Part shown: positions 1 through 10,706 of the stretch, in pieces
How the letters are laid out: each line of letters opens with the position of its first letter
Position numbering within the stretch: position 1 is the stretch's first letter
NCBI GenBank assembly: GCA_946800325.1
Contig: OX326960.1
Coordinates: forward strand, 15,214,393-15,278,392
From: Luzula sylvatica
Taxonomy: Eukaryota > Streptophyta > Magnoliopsida > Poales > Juncaceae
Length of the DNA: 64,000 bases
Direction of reading: 5' to 3'
Program-made: the position numbers and the translations under genes
Notes under the pieces: model-generated
What the model was told of the DNA's origin: nothing
Database searches by the model: none
The model's input: only the letters and a program-made list of their open reading frames with translations

Positions 1-76
1 GATGAATCCCCTTTCTTTCTTCCATCTCATCTCAAATCGCTGGAGCCAGAGAAGGCTTATGCCGACTGCTAAATCG

Positions 77-2407
77 CCGCTCTTTTCTAATTGCAGGAAT
101 AATACTGGAGCTAGTTTATAAACTGCTACCTGCTTGAAGATAATCAAAGAGGATAAATGCGAACTAGCTCTTATCTAATTATAAACTGCTACTTGTATGA
201 TCTTTAATTCATTAATTTCATTTTATTCAAGGGCATATTTCTGTCATGATTGTTTCACGAGTTCTCGGTTCATATCTCGCATTGCATGGTATTAAATTCA
301 ACCTAAAATTGGATGATTGGGAGACCAAAAATAGTGAGCCGAGTAGATAAATGGCCTAAATTATTGGGGAAATAGTGCCTCGAACCGATCAAATTGGCAA
401 AAAACTTATGCCTCAATTTCATCAAGTCGGGGGACAAAGTAGTACTGCACCAATTGCGCGGAATCAAGGACGAACTACTTCACCGAATTCATCAAACTGA
501 GCAGGGTAAGTTTTTATATTTGCACGGGTGCGAAGACAAAGAGATCAAGAAGATAGAAGGAAACAAGGAGGAATGGTTAATTTATAATGAATTACATTCG
601 TAATGAATTGATAAGGGTTAAGTCCTAATGAATTCGAAGAATAATTTATAGTGAATTCGAAGAAGATAGAAGAAAACAAGGAGGCAATGTTATTGTAACG
701 AATTCGAACCATTAGTTCTCGGCATTCCACACGATAGTGCTGTAATGCATTAGAAGAATTCGTAAAATAAATAAAGCCAAGGTTAATTCGTAGGAAGTGC
801 GTGCAAGGGAAATTTGATATAGCTGATGTACTTCATGGCCCAGATTTATTTGTATGTAAGTGTAATAAGGAAAAGTTGATCTGTAATTTGTGTTTTTAGT
901 CTTAATCCTATAGTCATTTTCGTAACTTGATATATAACGGATACTACTCAATAGTCTGTTCTCTTGGTATATTTATTTTTTAAAAATTTCATGTGAATCG
1001 ATGATCCAGCTGTATTATGTGTTATGTAAACTGATGATATATTTGATCTTTTTAAATTTTCACAGCTATGGGGAAGTAACAGATCTTTTAGAAACTATAA
1101 ATATGAAGAAGTAGTCGAGGAACTTTTAAAAAAAATTATTTTAAAATATCTATTTCAATCTCGAGTAATCAATAATATTCAATACAAAAAATTTCAATGA
1201 TACACAGTTCGATATCATTTACATTCCATATCAAGTGAACCATTTACACCATATACACATCTCATTTTCAAATTTCAAATTCCTCATAAAAAAAAAAAGA
1301 GGAGACCCGACATGATATGCAGATAAAAAGGACCACTAGACTTGTCCAGTACGACCTCGCGACACGCATCATTCAAACAGATGAACATGATCGGTTTTCT
1401 CGCATACGAAAGACCTCTAATCTGAGTGTATGTACATGAGCTCCCCAAACAAGAATGACCTTTCGATAACTCATCATCATGTCCGCTCTTACGATTCCAA
1501 ATCGAGACAAGATCTGCCACCATTCTCTTGAGAGGGAAGAGGAGTTTGGGATTCGTTCGCAGCTTGCATCTTAATGTAGTACTCCTCGAACTATCTTGGC
1601 ATATACCTCAAATTCTACCATATCTTTCCATCCTGATTGAGCCTCAGTTTCGCCTCGCATGCTTCCTCCTTGACAATCTGTTGCAGTCTGCCCTGGTTGA
1701 ACTTTCTGAACCACATGTACGGGCATCGCAAGGGTACCCTAGAACCGCAACAAGATTGGTCTCGTCCACGGTTACTATGAATTTGACTGCGACACATCCA
1801 CCATTTTTTCGACCATATTTTCGAGCAGGAGGGATCCTTATTGTTCTTTTACTAGCCTGGATCTGGATCTACCTATTTATATCACAAATCAAATTAATTT
1901 TTCGTCTAATTGAATCTTAAACAAAGCTCAGAACCAGTAATTGATAAAAAGAATATGTTAATTATAAAGAATTGAGCAATATTTAGTTTTGATTTATTTG
2001 TGCCACTAGTAAATAAAGAAAACATAATCAACATTATCAATAGCAAGATCAAGTTTTGGGTAATTATCCAATTTTTGGGTACGCCAATAACATTACCAGT
2101 TCACCATACGAGAAGAGCGACCCAGTTTCAATGACAACAAATCCGGCAGTGGAACCCACTCGAAACATACTCACAGCTTTAATGGCTGCAAGTTTGTTTA
2201 AGTCGTCTTGGGTCAAAGTAGTAGTGGGAACAGAGAGTGCTCGAATGGGGATAATGTGGTCACGCGAGATGGAGAAGAGATGGAATGGCGACGGTTCTGT
2301 TGCACGATGCGGATCAGGTCGAAGTTTCGTTTGGAAAGGGGGAGAATCAGAGAAGTAAAGAGAAGAAGAAGGCGTAATGAAAGAGATGGATTAATGGGTT
2401 ATTTTTT
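77..2407. other. Non-genic flank of unit A with weak coding-like patches
   Basis: No convincing complete gene. A motif of about 30 bases (GAAGATAGAAG...AACAAGGAGG) occurs twice, near 550 and 660, as a small local duplication. Coding-like stretches on the minus strand at 1285-1800 and 2175-2390 are described separately. The remainder is AT-rich and unassigned. The same sequence recurs at 26914-29240. Confidence 0.5.
2175..2390 (-). other. Possible degraded exon, unidentified protein
   Basis: The minus strand is open for 72 codons and reads like real protein (for example SRDHIIPIRALSVPTTTLTQ, then DDLNKLAAIKA). It is followed at 2174-2169 by GTGAGT, which would serve as a splice donor. There is no ATG in frame before the upstream stop (TAA at 2393-2391), so the start is lost or lies in another exon. 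More coding-like but frame-broken minus-strand sequence lies at 1524-1850 (WFRKFNQGRLQQIVKEEACE) and 1284-1523. I do not recognise the family. Unit B keeps the same sequence at about 29011-29226. It may be a pseudogene relic or chance; the plus strand is also open here. Confidence 0.22.
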
Positions 2408-2701
2408 GGGAAATTTTACTCTTCCCCCCCAAACCCACTCCCGCACCCACGATATGGGTTGGGGGGAAATTCCCATCCCCAAATTGCACCCAAAAAATTC
2501 AATTGATGGTTAATTCAAATTTTAATTAGCGACTAATTCAAAGTTAATTAACGGTTAATTCAATTGTACTATTTATTAACAAAAATTAAAAATTTTAATT
2601 TATGGTTAATACAATCTTGGGTACACAAATTGGGGAGGCGAATCAAAACCCCCCAGATCGTGGATGCGGAAGTGGATCTGGGGGGTTCCATATATGCTCC
2701 C
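2408..2701. mobile_element. Mutator-like MITE, unit A only
   Basis: A 294-bp insert flanked by the 9-bp direct repeat TTATTTTTT (2399-2407 and 2702-2710). Unit B has a single uninterrupted TTATTTTTTTT at the equivalent site (about 29238). The termini are imperfect inverted repeats, GGGAAATTTTACTC at the left and the complement of GGGAGCATATATGGAA at the right, each followed by a C/G-rich block. The 9-bp duplication and GGG ends suggest a non-autonomous Mutator-like element. It encodes no protein. Confidence 0.7.
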
Positions 2702-2932
2702 TTATTTTTTTTATCGGATTTATTTACTCTATAGGTTGAGTTTTTTCCCATCCGTTTTGCTAGATGACTTGGCAGGAGTGTATATGCCACGTCAGCTGCG
2801 GGATGAGTGCGGGGTGATAGTTAAGTGGTGCCTAAACTTATTGAATATAATATTTGGTACCATGATATTATTGTAGCAAATTTAACTCCTTTGTTACTGG
2901 TTAAACTGACTCTCCTTTACTCATTTAAATTG

Positions 2933-3213
2933 GGGGCCATTTACTGTGCTCCTCAAATGTCCACCAAATTTCTTCCATAATAGTAATTCATGGTTAATCC
3001 ATAAATTAGTATTTTAGATTAACGATTAATTCATGATTATTAAAATTTTAATATATAATTAAGGTCCATATCAATTGATGATTAATTCGAAGTAATTAAA
3101 AATAAATAATTATGAATTAATCATTAATCCAAAATACTAATCCATGGATTAACCATGGATAACTATTGTGGGGAAAATTTGGTGGACATTTGAGGGGCAT
3201 AGTATAATTTCCC
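2933..3213. mobile_element. Palindromic Mutator-like MITE
   Basis: A 281-bp element whose two halves are complementary over about 100 bp. The left arm has CTCCTCAAATGTCCACCAAA and the right arm its complement, TTTGGTGGACATTTGAGGGG. It is bounded by the 9-bp repeat TTTAAATTG (2924-2932 and 3214-3222). The ends resemble those of the element at 2408, so both may belong to one family. The unit B copy (about 29460-29735) has lost its left tip and target repeat through a small deletion. Transcripts across it would fold into a long hairpin. Confidence 0.75.
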
Positions 3214-4672
3214 TTTAAATTGAAAGTAAATTATTTGATTCTCCTATTTTGTATGTAGTGAATATTTTCATACGTTCAATTCAATCAAAATTCAGTCACC
3301 TACCTTGTCCTCATAGAAATACTGTATATTTATTACAAAATAGTAAAAGCAAAGTAATATTGGAATTGTTCTTAAACTTCCTTTTTCATGGTTTACAACA
3401 TAGGTTTCTTTGTTGCCAGTTTTTATAATTGCATGTGTGTGTGTGTGTTTATTTGACAGATCTTCTTACGATTGAATTTGTGTTCATATGAAGTCTTTTC
3501 TTTTTTTTCTTCAATTGACAAATTAACTTAATAAACAATCTCAAGGTCATTTAATTGTTTGCATCTTTGCTTTGATAAATGCAACATAAACTATATTAGA
3601 AGCTAAATGTTTTATTTTTTGTGTTTTTTCTTATCTTTTTATTTAAAAGACAACATCAGAAATAACAGCTTAGAATTAACAACATTACGGACTGGGACAA
3701 CCAATTTGTCGGAGCCTGTCCAGATCAAATTTATCCTTATAAAATTAAAGCTTTTAACAATTTATCCAATTAAAACTTGCATAATATCAAATTTATCTAT
3801 ACTGTTAAGTTACCATTAAATTAAACATAATTTAAAATTAATTAAATTACGAAATTTTAATTTTAATTGGCCAAAATATTTAATTTTAATTTAATTTGAC
3901 CAAGATATATTTTAATTTTAATTTATCTATACTGCCACGTATATTTTCTTTGATTGAAAATATACTTGGCCCTCCAAACTCATCCCAACCTCATTATGAA
4001 GTGGCAAAAAAAGATTAAATTGGTCGATTAGTTTTTCTAATTAACTCAAATTAATTGACACATTCATAAATTATATTAATACATATTAATTGACGTATTA
4101 ATTCAATTAAACGATCAATTAAATTGTTAATCGGATTAATTAATAATACTAATTAACCACTTAACCTTCTCTTGTGATTATAGTGGTTTCATATATAAAC
4201 CCATTGCCAATGGGCCTCTGAATACCTTTTAACTGCTAGACTATTTGGATGAACCGGGTGCACAACTATCTATTATACACCATGACAGTACTAGCTGTAT
4301 AAAATCTGTATAAACTGTATCAGTACCAATACCAGCACCGGTACTGGTAAGTGGTACCGGTTATGCAAAATTCATTTCTTTTGATTCAGAGAAGAAGCCA
4401 TAAGACAAAAGCTCGTGGGCTGCAAATGGGGTTGTACATGCTATCAGAAAAATGAAGCAAAAAAAAAAGTAAAAATTAACATTCATGGCTTGAGCCTATG
4501 AATAAAAAAAAAGCCCCTACTGGTACAAAATTAGTGATGTTCCTAATGAAATAGAGACGTGATGTAACTAATGAATACTAGGTGCAAGCATAAGAAATAA
4601 GGATGTTATATGCGAAAGTGCAAATTATTTTAATAATTGATTATGTTTTTGGCATGACAAAGTACATGAATG

Positions 4673-4708
4673 TTTTTTTTTCGATTTTTTCGATTTTTTT
4701 GCCCGTAG

Positions 4709-4750
<42 letters not shown>
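4673..4750 (-). mobile_element. Small retroposed insert with 41-C tract
   Basis: A 78-bp insert between two copies of AAAGTACATGAATG (4659-4672 and 4751-4764). Unit B has this 14-mer once (about 31181-31194) and no insert. Read on the minus strand it starts with a run of 41 G, then CTACGGGC, then an A-rich tail with TCG interruptions. A target duplication of variable length plus an A-rich end is the signature of target-primed reverse transcription (LINE or SINE machinery). The homopolymer at the 5' end is unusual. Confidence 0.6.
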
Positions 4751-4753
<3 letters not shown>

Positions 4754-5819
4754 GTACATGAATGTTGCAAGAATGAAGATGTAATAATTGTTCTACAAAG
4801 CGAGGATATGAAAAAAAATGATGTCCGAAGAATTGTTTTAGATTTTCTCTACGTTATTTTAAAAGTGAGGATATGAAAAAAAATAATGTGCAAAGAATTA
4901 TTTCAGATTGTTTCTACGTTATTTTGATATGATCCAAGACTGTGATCCTCGAATTCACATGTTCTAATCCACATGTTATTTGAAAGTAAAATTTATCGAG
5001 AACAATTGTCATCTGCTTGTTCTATTTGTATTTTTATGTATTTATTAATAATGATCGGCACCATATTAATTTTGTGTAATGCTTAAATTCAATTAAAAAG
5101 ATTCTAGCATATTTTCTTAATTCATCTAATAATTTAGATATGATAATTTTGTTTACAATTTTAAACCAACGATTGAACCGGTTGACCCATCGGTCCGACC
5201 GGTGAACAGGTGACCCGACACTCGGACAGGTCGATGTCCGGTCCGATTTTAAAAACATTGGTAACTATTGTTTTTTTCGTCGGATATCTTGCATCTACAC
5301 GTCCATCCACTTTTTCTGTCAGCTCAAGTACGGAACTTGACTTAAATTCACTTTGGCCCCTGATACATTTTATTTTACAAAAGAGAGAAGACAAAGCGGC
5401 TAGAGGAGATAGGGCGGGCCCTATTAATCTATTATATGCTCAAGAAATCGAATTTGAGGTCCAAAATTTTAAAGAGTCTAAAATTTTCGAAATAGATGAT
5501 TTATCCAGTTAAAAATAAATATAATTACAATAAAATTATTGAAAATCATAAGAAATATCGTCGTTCATTGGTAGTACAATTATTTTTTACGAAAGCTCAT
5601 GTGTTAAAATCCATACAATTTATAATTTTACAAAAAAAATTTCTCAAAAATACAACCAAATTATGAGAAAAATTAATTTAGTCGAGATTTGAACCTTGAA
5701 TCTATTAAAAAAAAAATAGAGCCTCAATCAATGATTTACACGATCACATGTGACTAAATATGTTAGTTTTCTTTTGTTATAATTGATTAGATACGGGATC
5801 CATTGTCAAACAAGACTTC

Positions 5820-6370
5820 TAAATCTGGGACCGGACTTGAAAGGAGGAGGCAGAATCACGCTAAAGCGCGGAACAAAGTGTGTGCATGTTTTTTTTTCCT
5901 AACGAATGTATTTCCTTATTTACACGTTATTGGATCGGCATTGCGCTATCGGATCCATATTTGAACATTATTGAAGTTACACACTATCGTGTACATGCTA
6001 ACGTCAGTGCGAGATATGGCGATCCATATTTGATCCATATTTCCTTATATTCAACTCTAGTTTTTGTTAATTTTTAGGATACTACGAAACAATATAGAAA
6101 TTGGTCGGCGAATGAGTTTGTTGGAAATGCGGTCACGTCTTTCGTTGGTGGTATTGAAGATTTAGCCTTATTTTGTATTGAACTTCTTGTTATTTGTGGA
6201 TTAAACTCTGAGAGTTAGTGTTGTGTTTGGTTGAATGGACTTTTTGTACGTGATTTCGATGTCGTGGTCGTTTTATTTGTTTACAAAATTATTAGATTGT
6301 TTTTTTTATTATTTTTTAAATTTAATTATTTTGGTAATCAATTGAAAAAATAAATTCACCAATAAAAAAA
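5820..6370. repeat. Unclassified dispersed repeat, copy 1
   Basis: This region resembles 22490-23100 in places. Both contain CACGCTAAA followed by a line of the form TATTGG-TCGG-ATTGC-CTATCG, then ACGCTAA/TGCTAACGTCA. Its right part (GTGATTTCGATGTCGTGGTC at about 6250) recurs at 46030-46150. The open frame at 5880-6077 does not look like a real gene. It is probably a decayed transposon of unknown class. The unit B copy lies at about 32222-32770. Confidence 0.4.
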
Positions 6371-6535
6371 CAATTAGCGAAGGAAATTACCCCCGGCTAG
6401 AAATCGTCCCCTCTACCCCAAGCCACAACTTGAAACCGTTCAATCCCCCTTTTAGCGACGACTAGAAACCGTCAACAATTCCTCCCTTTTGACCACGGCT
6501 AGTAAATCGTCAGCAAATCCACTACTTTTAGCGAT

Positions 6536-7082
6536 GGTTTTGCCTAGGAGTTGAAATACTCTATTTCTTGTGTCGACGATTTATCCTAGTTGTAGACAAC
6601 AGTCGACAAAGGTAACAGGGCCCACTCGTCGGCAACAAGTGATAACAACGACCGAGAAAGTGTCGACGGGGTATTGCCTACCACAAGCCGTCATGTTATC
6701 TTTAAGGGACGATTTTAGGGGGTATTTTCTACATCCTTGGACATCCCTATTGACTGAATTTGTTGTGGTGTTCGGGCCAAAATGGATGATGCAAACTTGT
6801 GCTACTGCAATCATTGCGGGTGAGCACCTCTTCAAACTCAAGGTGATCCAATGAGTAATCCAACCTTGTATAGAAACATTGTTGGACGCTTCAATACGCT
6901 ACGATTAATCGTCCCGAAATCTTTTTTAACGTCAACAAAGTTTTTAAATTCATGTATTCTCCAACCGAGTTTCATTGGACGGCGGTCAAACGAGTTCTTC
7001 GCTATCTAAGGTACATTATCTCATGGCCTTCGAGCTTCATTGGACAGCGGTCAAACGAGTTCTTTGCTATCTAAAAGGTACA
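6536..7082 (+). pseudogene. Ty1-copia pol remnant (RT end / RNase H start)
   Basis: Decayed end of a copia reverse transcriptase. With frameshifts it reads CLGVEIL near 6540, then [12 protein letters not shown] at about 6853, then [20 protein letters not shown] and RVLRYL up to about 7015. These match the conserved copia block following the YVDD domain (DPTLYRSIVGALQY...SPTEHHWAAVKRILRYLKGT). The last 50-65 bp are locally duplicated (6973-7029 and 7030-7082). The reading frame resumes at 17547 with GTLSHGL, showing that the element is split by a later LTR insertion. In unit B the remnant is 32938-33361, and a deletion removes the junction. Confidence 0.8.
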
Positions 7083-7777
7083 TGTTGAGGGTGTCATTTT
7101 CGCACAACAAAAGATTTTATAATAAAAGTAGTATTGGATAAATACGGATATCGATCCACAAGGAATATATGCACTATTAAATTAATATTTAATTCAAAAC
7201 TTTATGAAACAAAATAAAACTTTCCAAATATGTTCATTATCATACAAGTAAGGTCTGGTACAATTTTGGTGCAATTTTGAGTTGTAGATAAAAAGTTATT
7301 AACTATTTACAAAACAGTCCCTAATATTTGTGAAAATATCCAGTTAAGTTTTCGAATAAATATTAGTTCTGAATTGTTTTGCAAATTGAATAACATGATT
7401 TATGGAATTCCAAATGAAATAATACTTGTATAGAATTGAAGTATTGTCTTAGTACAATACAATGGTGAATTTGTTTTTGTCTAAAAGGCTTTAGATATTT
7501 TACAATTCATGCACAAAGTTAGACGGATACAAATATTCACACAGTTTTAGAGTTAAGCCCTTGATCCTGAATATAAAGTCCAATATTCAAAATTCTATAA
7601 CAAATGGAAAATAAAACCAAAACAGATGATTAAAAAAGGGTATGAAAATAGATTGTTGATATTGGTTTGATCCAGATATATCTAACTGGTTTGATCCAGA
7701 TATATCTATAAATCCATTAAAAAGGGTCAAGGAAGATGTTCTTTAACTTTGGATCTTGTGAAATTAGGTCAAAATTC

Positions 7778-10670
7778 ATGGCTCTTTCTCTCTCTACTTT
7801 CTCTCCCCAAAAAGTACGACGCAACAATGGAGATAATATGAAGAGAGGGAAGAGAGTCTACGTTGATACAGGCGATTGTTGGAAAAAAGTAACTAGACCG
7901 ACTGTCTCCACCCGTCCCAATCAATCGTACCGCCCACGCCCACTCAAAACCCACTTCCTCCCTTATAACCCTCCCCACCACAACAAAAGACCTCACTCAT
8001 CTTATCAAAACCCTAACCCTAATCTTCACACAGCCAACCAGGGTTTCAAAACGCTCAAGATGCAAGCTCGCATGTACCTGGGAAATGCTGCAAATGCGCC
8101 GGCCGGTGCTGCAAGACAGGTATGGAGACGCATACAGGGCAACCAGGAAACCAGAACTGAGGACCAAGCTGAATCGAGCAGGCAGACAGCGAGGAAGAGG
8201 CCCCACTCACCACCGGAAATAGAAACAGAAGGGACAGAAGAGAGGCCAATCTTCCCACCGGACCCCAACCATTCTTCATGGTACGGAAAATGCCTCAGGT
8301 GCGTCAGACCGGGGCACCCCACTTCACAATGTAGAAACCCTAGAGCATGCTCGTTCTGCAAAATCTACGAGCATCTCTATGCCTTGTGCCCGGAGCGACT
8401 GAACGAAATGGCCAACATCTGTGCCTCTGCACCACAAGGCAGGCGCGCAGAAGAGGTAATGCCACATGATAGGGTCCCATGGACCTACTGCTTCATGAGC
8501 GAATCACTCGAGCACAAAGGAGAGTTAAGGGCCCTTAACCGATCAGTTGTCATCGATGCCTCACTTGTCCCGACACACAACCTCGCCATGCTGAGATCTC
8601 TGATCACCAAAACCAAAGAATGGCCCATGAAATATCTGTTGGTTTTTTTGGAAAGAAAGCAGATATATCCTCAAATTACCCGAGGACACGGATAGGAGAA
8701 TCTACCTCGACTATTCCACACCAATCTTATACAAGGCAGGCTTCGTGTGCTTCCCGTGGTCTCCGGCAATGGGAGCTCAGGTGATATACTATAACCATCT
8801 TGTTTGGATACATCTCATAAACGTACCACCGCAAGCCTGGTGCGAGCGAGAGTTAACCGAAATATGTAACTCTTTCGGCAAGGTGGTCGATCACACACCA
8901 TTCTCAGATATCGTCTCTCTAGAGGTACTTGAGGTAGTAATTGCGACACATAATCTTAACTGGATTCCCCTGGTCACCTCTTATATCGCAGATGGTTACG
9001 TCTACGATATAGAAATCAAACCAGTAACGGTACTGGATGAAAGAACTTACTACCCACGACCCCCTGATTTCACACCCTCGCCGCAAGAGATAAGAGAACA
9101 AAATGCCAGGTTTATGACGAGAAGACAACCTCAAGCTGTCTTACAACGCGCTACCCCGGATTCAGAACAATCCACAGAGGGATACAGGGCTTTAGCCAAA
9201 CAAAATCTCTTAAGCGATGGATCCGCCGACTCCTCAGAAATAAACGCGATACGAGCAAACAATGAAGGACGAGTCGACTGGCAGTCAGTGATAAGGCGTC
9301 TATGGAACCTAGCACCACCATCCACGGAGAAAGATCGTTTGGGTCCGATCATCTTCTCCGACAACCCTCAAGGAACGGACAAAAAACACCTGATAGAACG
9401 CCTCGAAGAACTTGCAACGGAGGAAACCGATCACGCCCAAAAGTCTATTACGGAGGACGACCTCGAACGGGTCTACGTTCCCATCCCCAACCGCCAGCAA
9501 GAGATGAGACAAATAAACGCGATCACTATCATCCCGGAACAGGAAACGCACCCCAGACACCAAAACATGCAAGCTACGGAGTTGCACCATGAACAGTCAG
9601 AGCTTCCAAACGAGCAAAACAATGCACGAGTGGTCCACCGTGGACTCACCCTCAGATTAGGACCCTTGGTCCATGCTACACCCCTACCAGAGAAAGACGC
9701 CGACAGGACCAACAACCCTGCTCTGCATTCGGCTGAAATGACTCCTTCTGAACACCATACTGCTAGCTTTCAAGGAACATTAAATGCAAATAATCAGTTC
9801 GAAAGGCCACCACAACCGAGGCAGACTAGGGAGCAAATGGGAAAACGAGTTGTGGAAGAGGCTCAGACTTCAAACCATACGCATGCAAAAGCTTGTCAAC
9901 AAGGACTGGGGGATAATCAAGGTATAGATGTCTCTTTATCTTTCTCCGCTAATTCATCTAAGGCATCAGTTACACAACACCAAAAATGCAAAAACAAGTC
10001 CAATAAAATAGCGTCAAACTTCATTAAATATGTCCAAAGAAAAAGATCTATCTCGGTTAGAAATAGTAAAAGAAAGACCTTTTTCGATGGGTCTGAAGCA
10101 AAACCAATTAAGAAAAAACTAAAAAATAGAAAGTTAGTTAAGCCCAAATTAATTACGACGGCCCAATCCAAAGCAAGGGATTATATTACCTCATTATAGT
10201 TTGAAGCACAAAAGCCATTTGGGCTATCTTTAGATCAAACGAATGAGATTCAAGCACTCTGTGGCTTAGGCCCGGCAAAGTTGCCTCCAATATCATATCA
10301 GGCCACAAATCAACAAATAAATGAAATGGCCAACCAAAATCCTCAATTAGACAGGACCCAAGAAAAGTCTCCAATCTCGCTAGATCTGACTCTAGCAAAA
10401 ATAAAAAATGATATGACTCACAAAAAAAATAATACCAATAAAAGATTCACAAAGAAAAAAAATATTAAAAGTACCATTGGGTCACACACCTGTTTAGCAG
10501 ACGCAAATGAAAAAATTAATAATGCGCTTATACAAAATAATGTCTGCAATTTCTCTAACAAACGTCTTGATGCAGAGATCACAAACAAATTCACGTTCGA
10601 AGAGGACGATCTCGATCAGGTGGATTATAGAGACGAGATTGAGGTGTATGGGCCGAATGGGCTACTCTAA
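7778..10670 (+). pseudogene. LINE ORF1 (gag-like, two CCHC knuckles), broken
   Basis: ORF1 encodes the nucleic-acid-binding chaperone of plant L1-like LINEs. Starting at the first ATG inside the element (7778), it reads a basic N-terminus and then two tandem zinc knuckles, CLRCVRPGHPTSQC and CSFCKIYEHLYALC (both CX2CX4HX4C, about 8290-8395). Next comes an RRM/DUF4283-like region (LVWIHLINVPPQAWCERELT, about 8797-8860), followed by a long low-complexity, Lys- and Gln-rich tail ending GPNGLL. The knuckles precede the RRM-like part. Lesions in A are an extra T in the T run near 8645 (seven T against six in B), which shifts the frame, and a TAG at 10197-10199 where B has GAG. The true start is uncertain (7778, 7826 or 7838). 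Confidence 0.85.
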
Positions 10671-10706
10671 GAGTTAGGAAACTCGCAAGCTTTTGAATAC
10701 ATTTAG

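Larger units (their letters stand above)
3214..6535. other. Non-genic AT-rich region with repeat relics
   Basis: No gene supported. It holds a (TG)n run near 3436, an AT-rich MITE-like stretch at about 3960-4150 rich in TTAATT and resembling 25120-25340 in reverse, small GGTACCGG-type palindromes near 4320-4360, the poly-C insert at 4673, and a GGTCCGACCGGT-rich stretch at 5165-5262 ending in AAAACATTG that looks like a hAT terminus. A dispersed repeat lies at about 5820-6370. At about 6400-6540 there are degenerate GACGGCTAGAAACCGTC-like motifs, possibly subterminal repeats of a DNA transposon. Unit B repeats this at 29736-32937. Confidence 0.5.

Noticed and set aside
1528..1920. 130-aa plus-strand open frame with a hydrophobic C-terminus
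   Set aside because: No recognisable domain, and it is antisense to a more protein-like minus-strand stretch. Its preservation in unit B follows from the recent duplication.
6570..6854. 94-aa open frame
   Set aside because: It overlaps the decayed copia pol remnant in mixed frames.
7736..7777. ATG at 7736 as LINE ORF1 start
   Set aside because: It lies upstream of the target duplication, outside the element.
8008..8025. Telomere-like AACCCTAACCCTAAT
   Set aside because: Only about two units, inside LINE ORF1 coding sequence.
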